64,000 nucleotides of DNA from Micromonospora parva (GCF_000718515.1 NZ_JNZS01000027.1:57084-121083); one strand, 5' to 3'. Positions 34,044 to 42,487 are shown, counted from the stretch's first letter. Made by a program: numbers and translations. Notes: a model not told the origin generated them from the letters alone.

Positions 34044-34931
34044 ATGCCCGAAGACATCGGATCGACAGTGCCGCGCCGGCAACTCGGCCGGCTGCTGCGG
34101 CAGTTCCGCAACGAGGCCGGGGTGACGCTCGACGCCGCCGCCGAGGCCCTCGAATACAGCCGGCAGAAGATCTGGCGCCTCGAATGCGGCCAGGGTTCCG
34201 TCCGGGTGCTCGACGTCAAGGCGATGTGCGAGCTGTACGGGGTGTCGCCGGAGATGACCGAGGCGATGCGCGGGCTGGCCGTGGAGACGAAGTCGAAGGG
34301 CTGGTGGCACGCGTACGGCGATGCGGTGCCGAACTGGTTCGAGCTGTACGTCGGCCTGGAATCCGCCGCCGCCCACCTCCGCCGTTATGACGAGTCGCTC
34401 ATCCCTGGGATCCTTCAGACCAAGGAGTACGCCCGCGCGCTTTATCGCCTTGGCGGGATGCTGAACGAGGAGGAACGCGAGCGCGCGGTCCAGGTCCGGC
34501 TTCAACGGCAGGCACTGCTCTCTCGGCGGCTGCCGGCAGCTCCCAGGGTTGAATCCGTGTTGTCCGAGGCGGTGCTTCGGCGTGGCGTTGGCAGCCCAAC
34601 CGTCATGACCGAGCAGCTCGCTCACCTCACCAAGCTGTCCGAGCTACCGAACGTCAGCGTCAGAGTGCTGCCCCTGGCAGCAGGCCCGCAGCCCGGGGCG
34701 GTCGCGGGATCCTTTGTGATCCTCGATTTCCCGGCCACCAAGGGCGGTCGTACCGCGCCGGAGCCCTCCGTGGTCTACAGCGAGTCATTGACCGGCGCTC
34801 TGTACCTCGACAAGCCCGACGAGCTGGCCGCCTACCAGCGCGTCTGGCGAGGCCTGGATGCGCTGGCCCTCGGCGAGGCAGAATCGACTGACATGATCAA
34901 GCGGATCGCTGGGGAGATGCGGCATGACTGA
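34044..34931 (+). CDS. XRE regulator with DUF5753 domain
   Basis: A 295-residue regulator. The N-terminal helix-turn-helix (RRQLGRLLRQFRNEAGVTLD, AEALEYSRQKIWRLECGQ, DVKAMCELYGVSPEM) is followed by the DUF5753 domain (GWWHAYGDAVPNWFELYVGLE, IPGILQTKEYARAL, LSEAVLRRGVGS and LPNVSVRVLPLAAG). This is the WhiJ/AbaA-type actinobacterial family that works with a small DUF397 partner. The ATG at 34044 gives the conserved short lead to the HTH; longer readings add Cys-rich non-conserved sequence. It overlaps the DUF397 gene by 8 bp. A TTGACT hexamer at 33964-33969 may mark its promoter. Confidence 0.93.
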   Translation: MPEDIGSTVPRRQLGRLLRQFRNEAGVTLDAAAEALEYSRQKIWRLECGQGSVRVLDVKAMCELYGVSPEMTEAMRGLAVETKSKGWWHAYGDAVPNWFELYVGLESAAAHLRRYDESLIPGILQTKEYARALYRLGGMLNEEERERAVQVRLQRQALLSRRLPAAPRVESVLSEAVLRRGVGSPTVMTEQLAHLTKLSELPNVSVRVLPLAAGPQPGAVAGSFVILDFPATKGGRTAPEPSVVYSESLTGALYLDKPDELAAYQRVWRGLDALALGEAESTDMIKRIAGEMRHD

Positions 34932-35127
34932 CCTGAGTGGCGCCGTCTGGCGCAAAAGCACCCGCAGCGGCGACAACGGCGGTGACTGCGTCGAGGTCGC
35001 CACAAACCTCCCCGGCGTTGTCGCCGTGCGCGACTCGAAGGATTCCACGGGACCGGTACTCACCTTCACCGCCCAGGCCTGGACGGACTTCATCGCGGCG
35101 GCCAAACATGAGGGCCGCGCCAGCTGA
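34924..35127 (+). CDS. DUF397 protein, partner of the XRE/DUF5753 regulator
   Basis: A 67-residue protein with the family signature WRKSTRSGDNGGDCVEVATN and VAVRDSKDSTGPVLTFTAQAWTDFIAA. DUF397 proteins pair with adjacent XRE/DUF5753 regulators in developmental control (the whiJ and AbaA loci of Streptomyces) and appear to relieve or modulate their DNA binding. The overlap with the upstream gene fits a stoichiometric complex. The target of this pair is not evident; many such pairs coexist in one genome. Confidence 0.93.
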   Translation: MTDLSGAVWRKSTRSGDNGGDCVEVATNLPGVVAVRDSKDSTGPVLTFTAQAWTDFIAAAKHEGRAS

Positions 35128-35174
35128 AGGTCGGGCGTCGCCGACGGTGTGCGGGCGCCGCCTTAACCAGTCGG

Positions 35175-35642
35175 TCACCAGTCACCTGCCCACTTCGACG
35201 GCGGTGTGACGGCGAGGTGCGGCTCCGCACTGATCGGTTCGAGGGCGTGCACCACCCGCAGGTGCCCGTCGGCCGCCGCGTCCTCGTCGATGATGACGCG
35301 GCCACTGCTGCCGTCGGTGCTGACCAGCAGCCACCGGCTGGGGTAGATGCTGCCGTCGTCGACCAGCGCCCGCACCCCGAAGGCGCGGGCCAAGGTAATC
35401 GCCGACTCTCGTTCACCCTGACCGGTGGCATCGGCTGGGTCGGTGTCACCGGTCAGGATCCAGCCGAACTCCTCGTCGTGCGGTGGAGGGCTGAGCATGG
35501 CGACCGGCCGAGGGTCATCGACTGCTCGATCCTCGACGCGTCCCACGTAGACGGCGTCCGGCGAGATGCCGTAGCTCTCGTCCAGAAATCGGCAGAGCGC
35601 CCCTGCGGGCAACTCCTGCTCGACGTGGATCTGATAACGCAC
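35175..35642 (-). CDS. Conserved-looking protein of unknown function
   Basis: A 155-residue soluble protein starting RYQIHVEQELPAGALCRFLD, with a central stretch PHDEEFGWILTGDTDPADATGQGERESAITLARAFG and a C-terminus SRWLLVSTDGSSGRVIIDED. The alternating hydrophobic pattern suggests an alpha/beta fold. I do not recognise the family. The GTG at 35642 is chosen because a GGGGGG run lies 6 bp upstream; GTG 35648 is possible. A fragment of a paralog lies at 33160-33210, so the gene type has been duplicated in this region. It is convergent with the DUF397 gene. Confidence 0.6.
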   Translation of the reverse strand: MRYQIHVEQELPAGALCRFLDESYGISPDAVYVGRVEDRAVDDPRPVAMLSPPPHDEEFGWILTGDTDPADATGQGERESAITLARAFGVRALVDDGSIYPSRWLLVSTDGSSGRVIIDEDAAADGHLRVVHALEPISAEPHLAVTPPSKWAGDW

Positions 35643-35886
35643 CCTCACCCCCCGGGTAGCTCCCCCAACGCCGGCTGCCATCGCACGTCTGTTGCACGTG
35701 CGGGAATTGCGCATCCGTGATGGACGGCAATCACGTGTCACTCCGTCGAAGCCGCCAGCATTTTGTCCGACCACCGACAGAGTTAAATGCGAGCCGGATA
35801 GCTGACAGGGCACTTCTTCGACCACCACGCTAATCTGCCTTCGGCGGTTTCGCTGAAACAGGCGACCATTCCTAAAGGAGAATGTC

Positions 35887-36390
35887 ATGTTCATCGTGGC
35901 GACGCAGGATCCGAAGACACGCGGTCAGTCTGAGGCTCCCGAATCGGGCGCGGACGCGTGGGGTGCCCTCCTACCCATCGACGCCGGGCTCACGCAGGCC
36001 GAGGCGGACCGGCAACTGGCCACCTACCTGGCCGGGGTGCAGGCGGGCGAGCCGCTGTGCATCCGCGCGCACGGCAACGACGAGGAAATCGGCGACGCCG
36101 AAGCCGGTGCCAAGGACTGGGGCTGGACGTACAAGAAGCTGGCCCGAATGCTGGCCACCCACCTGACCGCCACCCCGAGCGTCGTCCTGATCCGGTCGTG
36201 CGCCGAGGAGGTGACCAACTTCCCCACCCAGATGGCGGTCCGCCTGGAGTCGAACTGGCCGGGCGCGAACCACCTCGACGGGGTCGTCATCTACGGCTAC
36301 AACACGTCCGTCAGCATCAGCACGCCAATCCCCTCGCCGCAGCAGCTGAAAAAGAACGTCCAGATCCAGCCGGTCATCATTTCGTTGTGA
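35887..36390 (+). CDS. Small His/Cys protein, possible caspase-like (clan CD) fold
   Basis: A 167-residue soluble protein. A strand ending LCIRAHGNDEEIGD places His62 in the H-G motif. About 40 residues later a second strand, SVVLIRSCAEEVTNFPTQMAVRLE, places Cys105 at its end. A further strand, LDGVVIYGYNTSVSI, follows. This strand-HG / strand-SC order is the hallmark of clan CD Cys peptidases (caspase, gingipain, C80). The protein is smaller than most of these and lacks recognisable partner domains. The ATG has a strong AAAGGAG. It stands alone between an unknown gene and the MazG/helicase pair. A peptidase function is a hypothesis from the motif pattern only. Confidence 0.62.
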   Translation: MFIVATQDPKTRGQSEAPESGADAWGALLPIDAGLTQAEADRQLATYLAGVQAGEPLCIRAHGNDEEIGDAEAGAKDWGWTYKKLARMLATHLTATPSVVLIRSCAEEVTNFPTQMAVRLESNWPGANHLDGVVIYGYNTSVSISTPIPSPQQLKKNVQIQPVIISL

Positions 36391-36660
36391 CCGACGACGG
36401 CACCTAGCAATCGGTTCCGTACATAATTCCTTCAGCAACTCGGGCTCTCGCATCGACCTGTCACATTCGCACGGAATAGACAGTCCGATATTCTTGAGGA
36501 ATCCGACGGCGGGCCCGCCGCTGACCATCTCACCTCTGAATTGGTCACCGGAGTTGCCGACGACCGCGTCCACTCGCAGTCGGTCCGCCGGCATCGCCAG
36601 TAGCGGAGGGACAGCAATGGGGCTGCCGCCGCTGGCTCGCAGGCCTGCCATGCTCAGGCC
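36391..36660. other. Intergenic gap before the MazG-like gene
   Basis: Nothing recognisable as a gene or strong repeat. The sequence is mixed in GC and contains no obvious hairpin; the MazG-like gene begins directly at its right end with a weak ribosome site. Confidence 0.5.
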
Positions 36661-36996
36661 ATGGACGACCTGACGAGCCGCGTACGGCAATTCGCGGAAG
36701 AACGGGACTGGCAACAGTTCCACACGCCCAAGAACTTGGCCATGGCACTCGCTGGTGAAGTTGGTGAGCTGATTGCCGAGTTCCAGTGGCTCACGCCCGA
36801 GCAGTCTGCGGCGGTCATGTCTGACCCGGACGCCGGCAAACGGGTGAGAGCCGAGATCGGCGACGTCATGATCTACCTGACCCGGCTCGCCGATGTACTC
36901 GACGTCGATCTAGTGGAGGCGGCTCTGACCAAGCTTCAGGATTCGGCTCGTCGCTACCCCGTTGACCTGGCTCGCGGTTCAGCCTCGAAGCGGTAG
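36661..36996 (+). CDS. MazG-like nucleotide pyrophosphohydrolase
   Basis: A 111-residue all-alpha NTP pyrophosphatase. The family metal-binding pattern is visible: TPKNLAMALAGEVGELIAEFQWL supplies the E-x-x-E pair, and VRAEIGDVMIYLTRLADVLDVDL the E-x-x-D pair. HTPKNLAMAL is typical of the small MazG/iMazG enzymes that cleave dCTP and related or non-canonical NTPs to the monophosphate. Start and length agree with the family (100-120 residues). It is followed after 140 bp by a nuclease-helicase protein on the same strand. Proximity to other accessory genes suggests a stress or defence role, which is inference. Confidence 0.92.
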   Translation: MDDLTSRVRQFAEERDWQQFHTPKNLAMALAGEVGELIAEFQWLTPEQSAAVMSDPDAGKRVRAEIGDVMIYLTRLADVLDVDLVEAALTKLQDSARRYPVDLARGSASKR

Positions 36997-37136
36997 CCGC
37001 AGGCAGCGTCGGCATGGCGCCGAGTTGATCTATTCGTTACAGTCCACCACGTAGGAGCGCGTCACGACGGGCTTCCGGCGAGTGTCGGATACGCCCCCCA
37101 TGCGCACGATCACTTCGTGCTGCCCGGGGGCAAGAG

Positions 37137-39044
37137 TTGTCAGCGTTTCGTACGTCCGCCGATGGTCTGCTGCGCCTGGTCGCTAACGGAACTCTCGCGG
37201 ACCGGATCGCGGAGCAGATCGGCCGAAACGTGAGTCCGGCGGAACGCCGTGCCTGGTCGCGCAGCCTTGAGGTGCTCGGCCAGGATCTCGCCGATGCCGG
37301 CCTGAGCCAGGTCGAGATGCTCGTCGAGTACCAGTTGCCGCTGACCAGCAAGCGGGTCGACGTGGTTCTCGCCGGTGTGGACCCGAGGACCGCCGACGAC
37401 TCCTACGTTGTCGTGGAGTTGAAGCAGTGGTCCTACGCCGAGTCCTACGAGGGCTCCGGCGACCTCGTGGCGGTGGAACACGCACGTGGCCCACGGCTCC
37501 ACCCTGGCGTCCAAGTCGAGCTGTACTGCCAGTACCTGACGGACTTTCTCGGCGTCCTCACCACGGAGCGGAACCGGATCCGTGGGGTGGCATACCTACA
37601 CAACGCGGTCGACCGAGACATCAGTGACCTGTTCGATCGCGGATCAACCGAGCAGAGCCGCATCTTCACCAAGCAGCGGCGCGGCCAGTTCATCGATTAC
37701 CTGCGCACCCATCTCGCCCCGACATCAGGTACCGGGGCCGCAGACCGGTTCCTCACCAGTTCCGTTCGCCCCAGTCGTCATCTGCTCAGGTACGCCGCAC
37801 AGGAACTGCAAAGCCGGTCGCACTTCACGCTGCTGGATCAGCAGCGTGTGGCTTACGAGTTGGTGCTGCACGCCGTGGAGCGCGCCCGATCGGCGGATCG
37901 GAAATCGGTCGTTGTCGTATCGGGCGGACCGGGCAGCGGCAAGAGCGTGATCGCGTTGTCGGTGCTCGGTGAGTTGGCACGCCAGAACCGGTCCGTCATG
38001 CACGCGACCGGCTCGCGGTCGTTCACCCAGACGTTGCGCCGGTACGCAGGCAAAGGCTCGACCCGGATCAAGAACCTGTTCAGCTACTTCAACAGCTTCA
38101 TGTCCGCCGAGCGCAACGGTCTGGACGTCTTGATCTGCGACGAGGCGCACCGCATCCGGGAAACCTCCGTCAACCGGTTCACGCCGAAAGTCAAGCGGGA
38201 GAAGGCTCGGTCGCAGATCGACGAGCTTATCGCCGCTGCTCGGGTGCCGGTCTTCCTGCTCGATGAGCACCAGGTAGTCAAGCCGGGTGAGTTGGGCAAC
38301 GTGGAGGTCATCTCGTCGTACGCGAAGCAGCTCAACCTTGACGTCGAGGTGGTGTCTCTACACACTCAGTTCCGCTGCGGCGGCAGCGAGGCGTACGAGC
38401 AGTGGGTCGTTGATCTGCTCGGGCTCGACGGCGGCGAGCCGTCGGTCTGGACCGGCGACGGGAGGGTCGACCTGCGCCTCGCCGAGTCGCCGCAGGAGTT
38501 GGAGACCTTCCTCGCCGGCAGGCAGGCAGCCGGTCTCACGGCGCGCATGTCCGCCGGCTACTGCTGGCCGTGGAGCGACCCGCGAGCGGACGACAGCCTG
38601 GTGCCGGACGTACAGATCGGCGGCTGGTCGAGGCCCTGGAACGTCAAGAGCGACCGCAGCGTCGGCGAGGCGCCAGGTAGCGCGTTCTGGGCCACTGACC
38701 CGGACGGCTTTGGCCAGGTGGGCTGCGTCTACACCGCGCAGGGTTTCGAGTACACCTGGTCGGGCGTCATCATCGGACCGGATCTGGTGGCGCGGGATGG
38801 CCGGCTGGTGACTCGACGCGAGGAGTCGAAGGACCCGGCGTTTCGCAGTCGCAAATTGGTCAGCGACACCGAAGCCGACTTGCTGATTCGCAACACCTAC
38901 AAGGTTCTGCTGACCCGCGGGATGCGGGGCACGATCGTCTACTCCACGGACCCGGAGACGCGGGAATACCTCGCGTCGATGGTCAAGGTGATCCGACCGG
39001 TCGAGACTGTCTACGAAACGGCCATCGGAGACGACCTCGGCTGA
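37137..39044 (+). CDS. PD-(D/E)XK nuclease-SF1-like helicase protein (DUF2075)
   Basis: A 635-residue protein. The N-terminal domain has a PD-(D/E)XK pattern: Glu64 (VEYQLPL), Asp75 (KRVDVVLAG) and Glu94-x-Lys96 (VVVELKQW). A P-loop domain (about 235-635) follows with Walker A GGPGSGKS (263-270), DEAH-type Walker B (LDVLICDEAHRI, 335-338), LLDEHQV, HTQFRCGGSEAY and the late helicase motifs TAQGFEYTWSGVIIG and KVLLTRGMRGTIVY. This is the DUF2075 group, related to the Schlafen P-loop domain. The TTG at 37137 is used because no in-frame ATG precedes the conserved start; GGGGGCAAGAG supplies a ribosome site. It likely acts on DNA or RNA. Genome neighbours and domain mix suggest phage defence, as inference. 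Confidence 0.9.
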   Translation: MSAFRTSADGLLRLVANGTLADRIAEQIGRNVSPAERRAWSRSLEVLGQDLADAGLSQVEMLVEYQLPLTSKRVDVVLAGVDPRTADDSYVVVELKQWSYAESYEGSGDLVAVEHARGPRLHPGVQVELYCQYLTDFLGVLTTERNRIRGVAYLHNAVDRDISDLFDRGSTEQSRIFTKQRRGQFIDYLRTHLAPTSGTGAADRFLTSSVRPSRHLLRYAAQELQSRSHFTLLDQQRVAYELVLHAVERARSADRKSVVVVSGGPGSGKSVIALSVLGELARQNRSVMHATGSRSFTQTLRRYAGKGSTRIKNLFSYFNSFMSAERNGLDVLICDEAHRIRETSVNRFTPKVKREKARSQIDELIAAARVPVFLLDEHQVVKPGELGNVEVISSYAKQLNLDVEVVSLHTQFRCGGSEAYEQWVVDLLGLDGGEPSVWTGDGRVDLRLAESPQELETFLAGRQAAGLTARMSAGYCWPWSDPRADDSLVPDVQIGGWSRPWNVKSDRSVGEAPGSAFWATDPDGFGQVGCVYTAQGFEYTWSGVIIGPDLVARDGRLVTRREESKDPAFRSRKLVSDTEADLLIRNTYKVLLTRGMRGTIVYSTDPETREYLASMVKVIRPVETVYETAIGDDLG

Positions 39045-39228
39045 CGACCGGTGGGCTCGGCGGCACGACAGGTGCGAAGGGGCACTCGCCACACGGGGTC
39101 AACTGGTCAAGGGATGTCTGAGCGAGGAGGTCAACCCGACCGGTCCAGTGACCTATGGTGAGAAGTCGGGCGCCGGGTGGGCGGCCCACGGCCGTGGGTT
39201 TCACGTTGTTCAGCCGAAGGGTGCACCG

Positions 39229-39264
39229 ATGAACGACAACGCCCTCGGCGTCGACAACCGCTGA
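39229..39264 (+). CDS. Possible 11-codon leader ORF
   Basis: An ATG with GAAGGG upstream opens a frame encoding MNDNALGVDNR and stopping 1 bp before the ATG of the membrane-protein gene at 39266. The close stop-start spacing would allow translational coupling. It may equally be chance; no conserved function is suggested. Confidence 0.25.
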   Translation: MNDNALGVDNR

Positions 39265-39265
39265 G

Positions 39266-39742
39266 ATGGACTGGGCCGGATGGGCGTTGTTCGGGTTGGT
39301 CGCCACCGCGGCGCTCACCGCGGCGATGATCACTGCTCAACTGGCCGGTCTCACCCGGCTCGACCTTCCCCTGGTGCTCGGGGCTTTCGTCACCGGGGAT
39401 CCGGACCGGGCGCGGGTCGTCGGGTTCTTCCTGCATCTCTGCATTGGTCAGGGTTTCGCGCTCGGTTACGCGGCCGCGTTCGCGCTGTTGCATCGTTCCA
39501 CCTGGTGGCTCGGGGCGGTGTTGGGGGTCGTGCACGTCGGGATCGCGCTGACGGTGATTCTGCCGCTGCTTCCTGGTGTCCACCCGCGGATGGCGTCGCA
39601 GCGGGCGGGGCCGGCCAGCACTGCGGTGTTGGAGCCGCCCGGGTTGTTCGCCGTCAACTACGGCATCCAGACCCCGCTGGTCACGGTCGTCGTCCACGTC
39701 GTCTACGGGGCCTTCCTCGGGTTGCTCCTGCAGGCCAGGTGA
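39266..39742 (+). CDS. Small multi-pass membrane protein
   Basis: A 158-residue protein with four hydrophobic segments: WALFGLVATAALTAAMITAQLAGL, VVGFFLHLCIGQGFALGYAAAFALL, WLGAVLGVVHVGIALTVILPLLPG and LVTVVVHVVYGAFLGLLLQ. The motifs LHLCIGQGFALGYA and HVVYGAFLG recur in small actinobacterial membrane proteins of unknown function. It is followed by the GH15 gene after 49 bp and may be co-transcribed with it. No role can be assigned. Confidence 0.75.
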   Translation: MDWAGWALFGLVATAALTAAMITAQLAGLTRLDLPLVLGAFVTGDPDRARVVGFFLHLCIGQGFALGYAAAFALLHRSTWWLGAVLGVVHVGIALTVILPLLPGVHPRMASQRAGPASTAVLEPPGLFAVNYGIQTPLVTVVVHVVYGAFLGLLLQAR

Positions 39743-39791
39743 CCCGCGTGACCCACCGCTCGTCCAGGCGGCCCGGCACGGAGCGATCTGC

Positions 39792-41591
39792 ATGACCGAC
39801 GGGCCACCGATCAGCGACTACGGGCTGATCGGCGACACGCGCACCGCCGCCCTGGTGTCCAGTGACGGCGCGATGGACTGGCTGTGCGTACCACGTTTCG
39901 ACGGCGATCCGCTGTTCGGTCGGCTGGTCGGAGGCCCGGAAGCCGGCACGTTCCGGGTCGGCCCGGCCGGAGCGGCCACCGTCGTCGAGCGACGGTACAA
40001 GCAGCACACCGCCACAGTGGAGACCACCTGGGCGGTGGGCGACGGCCGGCTGCGCCTCACCGAGGCGATGGTGGCCGAGGTCAGCGGTCGGCTGCTGCCG
40101 ACGACACTGATCGTGCGACGGTTGTCGGCCGAGCAGGCACCGGTCGACGCGGTGGTGGATTTCGATCCGCGCCTCGGCGTACGGCACCGCCGGCCGCGTA
40201 GCCACCACCGGCGCCAGGGCCTCGTGTGTGAGTGGGGGGCGCTCGCTGTCGCGCTCGACAGCACGCCCCCGTTCAGAATTGAACCGGGTCGGCCCACCTC
40301 GGTCACGGTCCGGCCGGGCCGTCCGGTCACCCTCGTCCTGGCCGTGGCCCACCGCGAACCGCTGATCCACGTCGAGCCGGAGGCCGCCTGGGACCTGCTC
40401 GTCGAGGACGAGGCCCGGTGGCGGGCCTGGACCGCGGAGATCGACGAGCGGCTGCCGTTCCGGGAACACGTCGCCCGAAGCCTGCTCACCATGCGGCTGC
40501 TGACCTACTCGCCGTCCGGAGCGCCGGTGGCCGCACCGACCACGTCGTTGCCCGAGGATCCCGGTGGCGGACGCAACTGGGACTACCGCTATGTCTGGCC
40601 CCGGGACGCCAGCATCGGCGTCAGCGCCTTCCTCAGCTTGGGTAAGGCCGACGAGGCCCGCGGTTTCCTCGCCTGGCTGCTGCACGCCAGCCGGTTGCAA
40701 CGGCCACGCCTGCCGGCGCTGCTCACCGTGCACGGCCGGCACGTGCCAGCGGAACGAGAACTGCCTGGTTGGCCCGGTTACCTGGACAGTCGTCCGGTGC
40801 GGATCGGCAATGGTGCGGCGGGTCAACACCAGCTCGACGGCTACGGCTGGGTGATCGACGCCGCCTGGGCGTTCGCTTCGGCCGGGCATCGCCTCGACGC
40901 CGAGACGTGGCGGGCGGTGCGCGGCTTCGCCGACGTGGTCGCCGAGTGTTGGCAGGAACCCGATGCCGGCATCTGGGAGGTGCGGGAGCCCGGCCAGCAC
41001 GTCCATTCCAAGCTCATGGGCTGGCTCGCGCTGGACCGCGCCCTGGCCATCGCCGACACGCACCCCCTGCGGGAGCGTCAGCGCCGACGCTGGCGGAACG
41101 CCCGCGATGCCATCGCCGCCGAGGTCCGGACGCGCGGCTTCGACACGAGGGCGGACAGCTACGTCCGGGGGTACGGCTCCGCCGATCTCGACGCGGCAGT
41201 GCTCGTCCTGCCGTTGCTGGACATGGACCGGGCCGAGTCACAGCGGGTGCGGGGCACCGTCGACGCCGTGCGGGACAGGTTGTCCGCCGGCGGCCCACTG
41301 CTCTACCGCTACCCGCCCGGACGTGACGGCCTGCCCGGCACCGAGGGCGCGTTCCTGCCGTGCTCGTTCTGGCTCGTTCAGGGCCTTGCCCGCACCGGGC
41401 GTCGCCGCGAGGCCGTCGACATGTTCCGGGCCATGGTTGATTACGCCAGCCCGCTCGGCCTCTACGCCGAGGAGGTGGACCCGGCGACGGGTGCCCACCT
41501 CGGCAACTACCCGCAGACGCTGACCCACGCCGCGCTCGTCCAGGCGGCACTCGCCATCCGGGACGCCCCCGCTGATGCCGGGTCCGCCTGA
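39792..41591 (+). CDS. GH15-family glycosidase (glucoamylase/trehalase type)
   Basis: A 599-residue cytoplasmic enzyme. The N-terminal beta-sandwich starts ISDYGLIGDTRTAALVSSDGAMDWLCVPRFDGDPLFGRLVGG, the standard opening of this family. The (alpha/alpha)6 barrel contains the substrate-site motif GGRNWDYRYVWPRDAS and, late in the protein, CSFWLVQGLARTGRRREA and LYAEEVDPATGAHLGNYPQTLTHAALV, where the catalytic base Glu lies. Bacterial members of this form hydrolyse alpha-1,1 or alpha-1,4 glucosides such as trehalose; which one cannot be read here. No signal peptide. The start follows the preceding membrane gene after 49 bp. Confidence 0.93.
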   Translation: MTDGPPISDYGLIGDTRTAALVSSDGAMDWLCVPRFDGDPLFGRLVGGPEAGTFRVGPAGAATVVERRYKQHTATVETTWAVGDGRLRLTEAMVAEVSGRLLPTTLIVRRLSAEQAPVDAVVDFDPRLGVRHRRPRSHHRRQGLVCEWGALAVALDSTPPFRIEPGRPTSVTVRPGRPVTLVLAVAHREPLIHVEPEAAWDLLVEDEARWRAWTAEIDERLPFREHVARSLLTMRLLTYSPSGAPVAAPTTSLPEDPGGGRNWDYRYVWPRDASIGVSAFLSLGKADEARGFLAWLLHASRLQRPRLPALLTVHGRHVPAERELPGWPGYLDSRPVRIGNGAAGQHQLDGYGWVIDAAWAFASAGHRLDAETWRAVRGFADVVAECWQEPDAGIWEVREPGQHVHSKLMGWLALDRALAIADTHPLRERQRRRWRNARDAIAAEVRTRGFDTRADSYVRGYGSADLDAAVLVLPLLDMDRAESQRVRGTVDAVRDRLSAGGPLLYRYPPGRDGLPGTEGAFLPCSFWLVQGLARTGRRREAVDMFRAMVDYASPLGLYAEEVDPATGAHLGNYPQTLTHAALVQAALAIRDAPADAGSA

Positions 41592-41650
41592 GGGGCCGTC
41601 CGAGCGCAGGACACGCCTGTGGGACGGCTCGCGCGGGTAGGGTTCCGATC

Positions 41651-42487
41651 ATGACGATTCCGCATCTGACGGCCGCCGACGGCACCACGTTGCCGGCGAT
41701 CGGGCTCGGCACCTACCAACTGAACGGCTCGGCGGGTGTCGACGCGATCGGTCAGGCGATCCGGGCGGGTTACCGGTTGCTCGACTCGGCGTTCAACTAC
41801 GAGAACGAGGGCGCTGTCGGTCGGGCCGTGCGGTCGGCGGGCGACGTACGGGACGAGCTGATCGTCACCTCGAAGCTGCCGGGGCGGCACCACAGCTACG
41901 ACGAGGCGCTGACCACCGTCGAGGAGAGTGTGTTCCGCACCGGCCTCGACCGGATCGACCTGTACCTGATCCACTGGCCGAACCCGAAGGTCGACAGGTA
42001 CGTGCAGGCGTGGCAAGCGCTGATCGAGGCCCGCGAGCGCGGGCTGGTGCGGCACATCGGTCTGTCCAACTTCCTGCCCGAGCACATCGAGCGGCTGGTG
42101 GCCGAGACCGGTGTCGCCCCGGTGGTCAACCAGATCGAGGTGCACCCGTACTTCCCGCAGCAGGAGGCGCTCGACTACCACCGGGAGCACGGCATCCTGG
42201 TGCAGGGGTGGAGCCCGCTCGGCCACGGCAACGACCTGCGACAGCATCCGGTGATCGGGGAGATCGCTGCGGCGCACGGCGTCAGCCCGGCGCAGGCCAT
42301 CCTCGCCTGGCACGTGGCCCGTCAGGTGATCCCGCTGCCCAAGGCCGCCTCCCCGCAGCGGCAGGCCGAGAACCTGGACGTCTTCGGGATCACGCTCACC
42401 GACGCGGAGGTCGCGGCCATCACCGCGCTGGGCCGCCCGGACGGGCGTCTCGCGGACCAGGACCCGGCGGTGTACGAGGAGTTCTGA
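41651..42487 (+). CDS. Aldo/keto reductase
   Basis: A 278-residue NADPH-dependent TIM-barrel reductase. The catalytic tetrad is visible: Asp and Tyr in LLDSAFNYENEGAVG, Lys in VTSKLPG and His in YLIHWPNP. The cofactor motif near the end is IPLPKAASPQRQAENLDVF, and LSNFLPEHIERLV is family-typical. It resembles 2,5-diketo-gluconate reductase/YvgN-like enzymes. The substrate is unknown. It stands as a single gene 59 bp after the GH15 gene; co-transcription is possible. Confidence 0.94.
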   Translation: MTIPHLTAADGTTLPAIGLGTYQLNGSAGVDAIGQAIRAGYRLLDSAFNYENEGAVGRAVRSAGDVRDELIVTSKLPGRHHSYDEALTTVEESVFRTGLDRIDLYLIHWPNPKVDRYVQAWQALIEARERGLVRHIGLSNFLPEHIERLVAETGVAPVVNQIEVHPYFPQQEALDYHREHGILVQGWSPLGHGNDLRQHPVIGEIAAAHGVSPAQAILAWHVARQVIPLPKAASPQRQAENLDVFGITLTDAEVAAITALGRPDGRLADQDPAVYEEF

